DNA of 64,000 nucleotides from CBDAPE01 sp965198325. GTDB taxonomy: Bacteria; Pseudomonadota; Alphaproteobacteria; UBA828; JAPUJA01. Below are positions 63,509 through 64,000 of the stretch, piece after piece. The position numbers and the translations under genes were made by a program. The notes below the pieces were generated by a model. The model did not search any database and was not told where the DNA came from. It saw only the letters and a program-made list of their open reading frames with translations. Numbering within the stretch: position 1 is the first letter of the stretch; each line of letters starts with the position of its first letter. The stretch spans positions 248,001 through 312,000 of the forward strand of contig CBDAPE010000014.1 in assembly GCA_965198325.1 (NCBI GenBank), written 5' to 3'.

Positions 63509-64000
63509 GACGATCAATCCGTCGCCTCGGCCGACCAGCCGGCACCCTCCGCAGGTCGACCGCCGGCCGCGCCGACCGAAAAACTGTCGATCGCCGTATT
63601 GCCGTTCAGAAATCAAACCGGCGATTCCGGACAGGAGGCGTTTGTCGATGCCCTGACCGACGAAATAATCGACAGTCTGACCTGCTTCCGGCATCAGACC
63701 GTGGCACCGAGCGGTGCGGTTTTCGCCTTCAAGGACCAGTCGGCCACGGTCGAGGCGGTCGCGCGCGAGCTCGCCGTCGGCTACGTTCTCGAAGGCACGG
63801 TCCGCGAAACGGGCCCACGCCTCCGGGTCGCGGTTCAGCTCATCGAAGGGAGCGAAGGCCGCCAGGTGTGGAGCGAACGCTACGAGCGGGCTGCGGATGA
63901 CCCGGACGCTGCACGCCGCGACATCGTTCGCGGCATAGCCAGCGAGGCCGGAACCCTCGATTTCGGCTGGGTTTCCCGCGCTATCCTGGAGACGGCCCGG
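63509..64000 (+). pseudogene. Start-less second TolB-like module, in frame after the regulator stop
   Basis: Immediately after the TGA at 63506-63508 the same frame stays open to the window end. It encodes a Pro/Ala linker (PAPSAGRPPAAPTEK), then LSIAVLPFRNQTGDSGQEAF and further TolB-like sequence (GYVLEGTVRE, GRQVWSERYERAADD) parallel to the first gene's module. No ATG, GTG or TTG precedes the domain in frame. Options: remnant of a duplicated gene, a stop mutation in a longer protein, a sequence error at the stop, or readthrough. It continues beyond the window. Confidence 0.65.

Overview
The window is GC-rich, tightly packed chromosomal DNA. It reads as an alphaproteobacterium, most like the Rhodospirillales. 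The grounds are conserved alphaproteobacterial gene strings: aroA-cmk-rpsA-ihfB-lapA-pyrF-trpFBA-accD-folC; trxA/addA/addB/murU/amgK/tsaE; divL-ahcY; hprK-rapZ-EIIA-ptsH-ptsI; rnd-kdsD-lptC-lptA-lptB-rpoN-hpf-ptsN; and gltD-gltB. The placement is my inference from gene order and protein motifs; no 16S gene is present. I saw no insertion sequence, prophage, CRISPR array, rRNA or replication origin. Two tRNAs (Ala-GGC, Leu-CAG) are present.

Region 1 (1-6.9 kb) is accessory: a frameshifted amidase, a TauE/SafE permease and an MBL-fold hydrolase on the minus strand, then a complete bufferin-type metallophore operon (DUF2282 precursor, DUF692 MNIO enzyme, DUF2063 partner, DoxX), then an APC permease with an out-of-frame deletion. 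Region 2 (6.9-47.6 kb) is core: aromatic amino acid and nucleotide synthesis, translation (ribosomal protein S1 with an unusual Lys-rich tail), acetyl-CoA carboxylase, folate, AddAB recombination/repair, cell-wall recycling (MurU/AmgK), t6A synthesis (TsaE), the tyrosine pseudo-histidine-kinase DivL, the methyl cycle (AhcY), a regulatory phosphotransferase system without sugar permeases, sigma-54, LPS transport and UppP. Region 3 (47.6-53.9 kb) is gltDB. Region 4 (53.9-59.8 kb) is a catabolic-looking cluster with two Rieske oxygenase alpha subunits, an amidohydrolase, a VOC protein, an alpha/beta hydrolase and a RidA protein.

Region 5 (59.9-64 kb) is the best candidate for something undescribed. 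Two paralogous small exported proteins are built from Asp-Arg-Gly-Tyr-Asn-Pro repeats. Each has the same promoter layout: three CGTGA-type direct repeats spaced about 11 bp, lying 9 bp from a shared -10-like hexamer. Next to them sits a SARP-like regulator (winged helix + BTAD + TolB-like + TPR). The regulator is followed, in the same frame after a TGA, by a second TolB-like module with no start codon. Direct repeats at one helical turn are the known signature of SARP-family binding sites, so regulator and boxes plausibly form one system; this is inference.

Five genes (amidase, APC permease, divL, a methyltransferase, rapZ) are split by short indels while both halves stay well conserved. At least divL and rapZ are normally maintained, so uncorrected sequencing indels are more likely than true pseudogenes for most of them; the permease lesion is larger and may be real.
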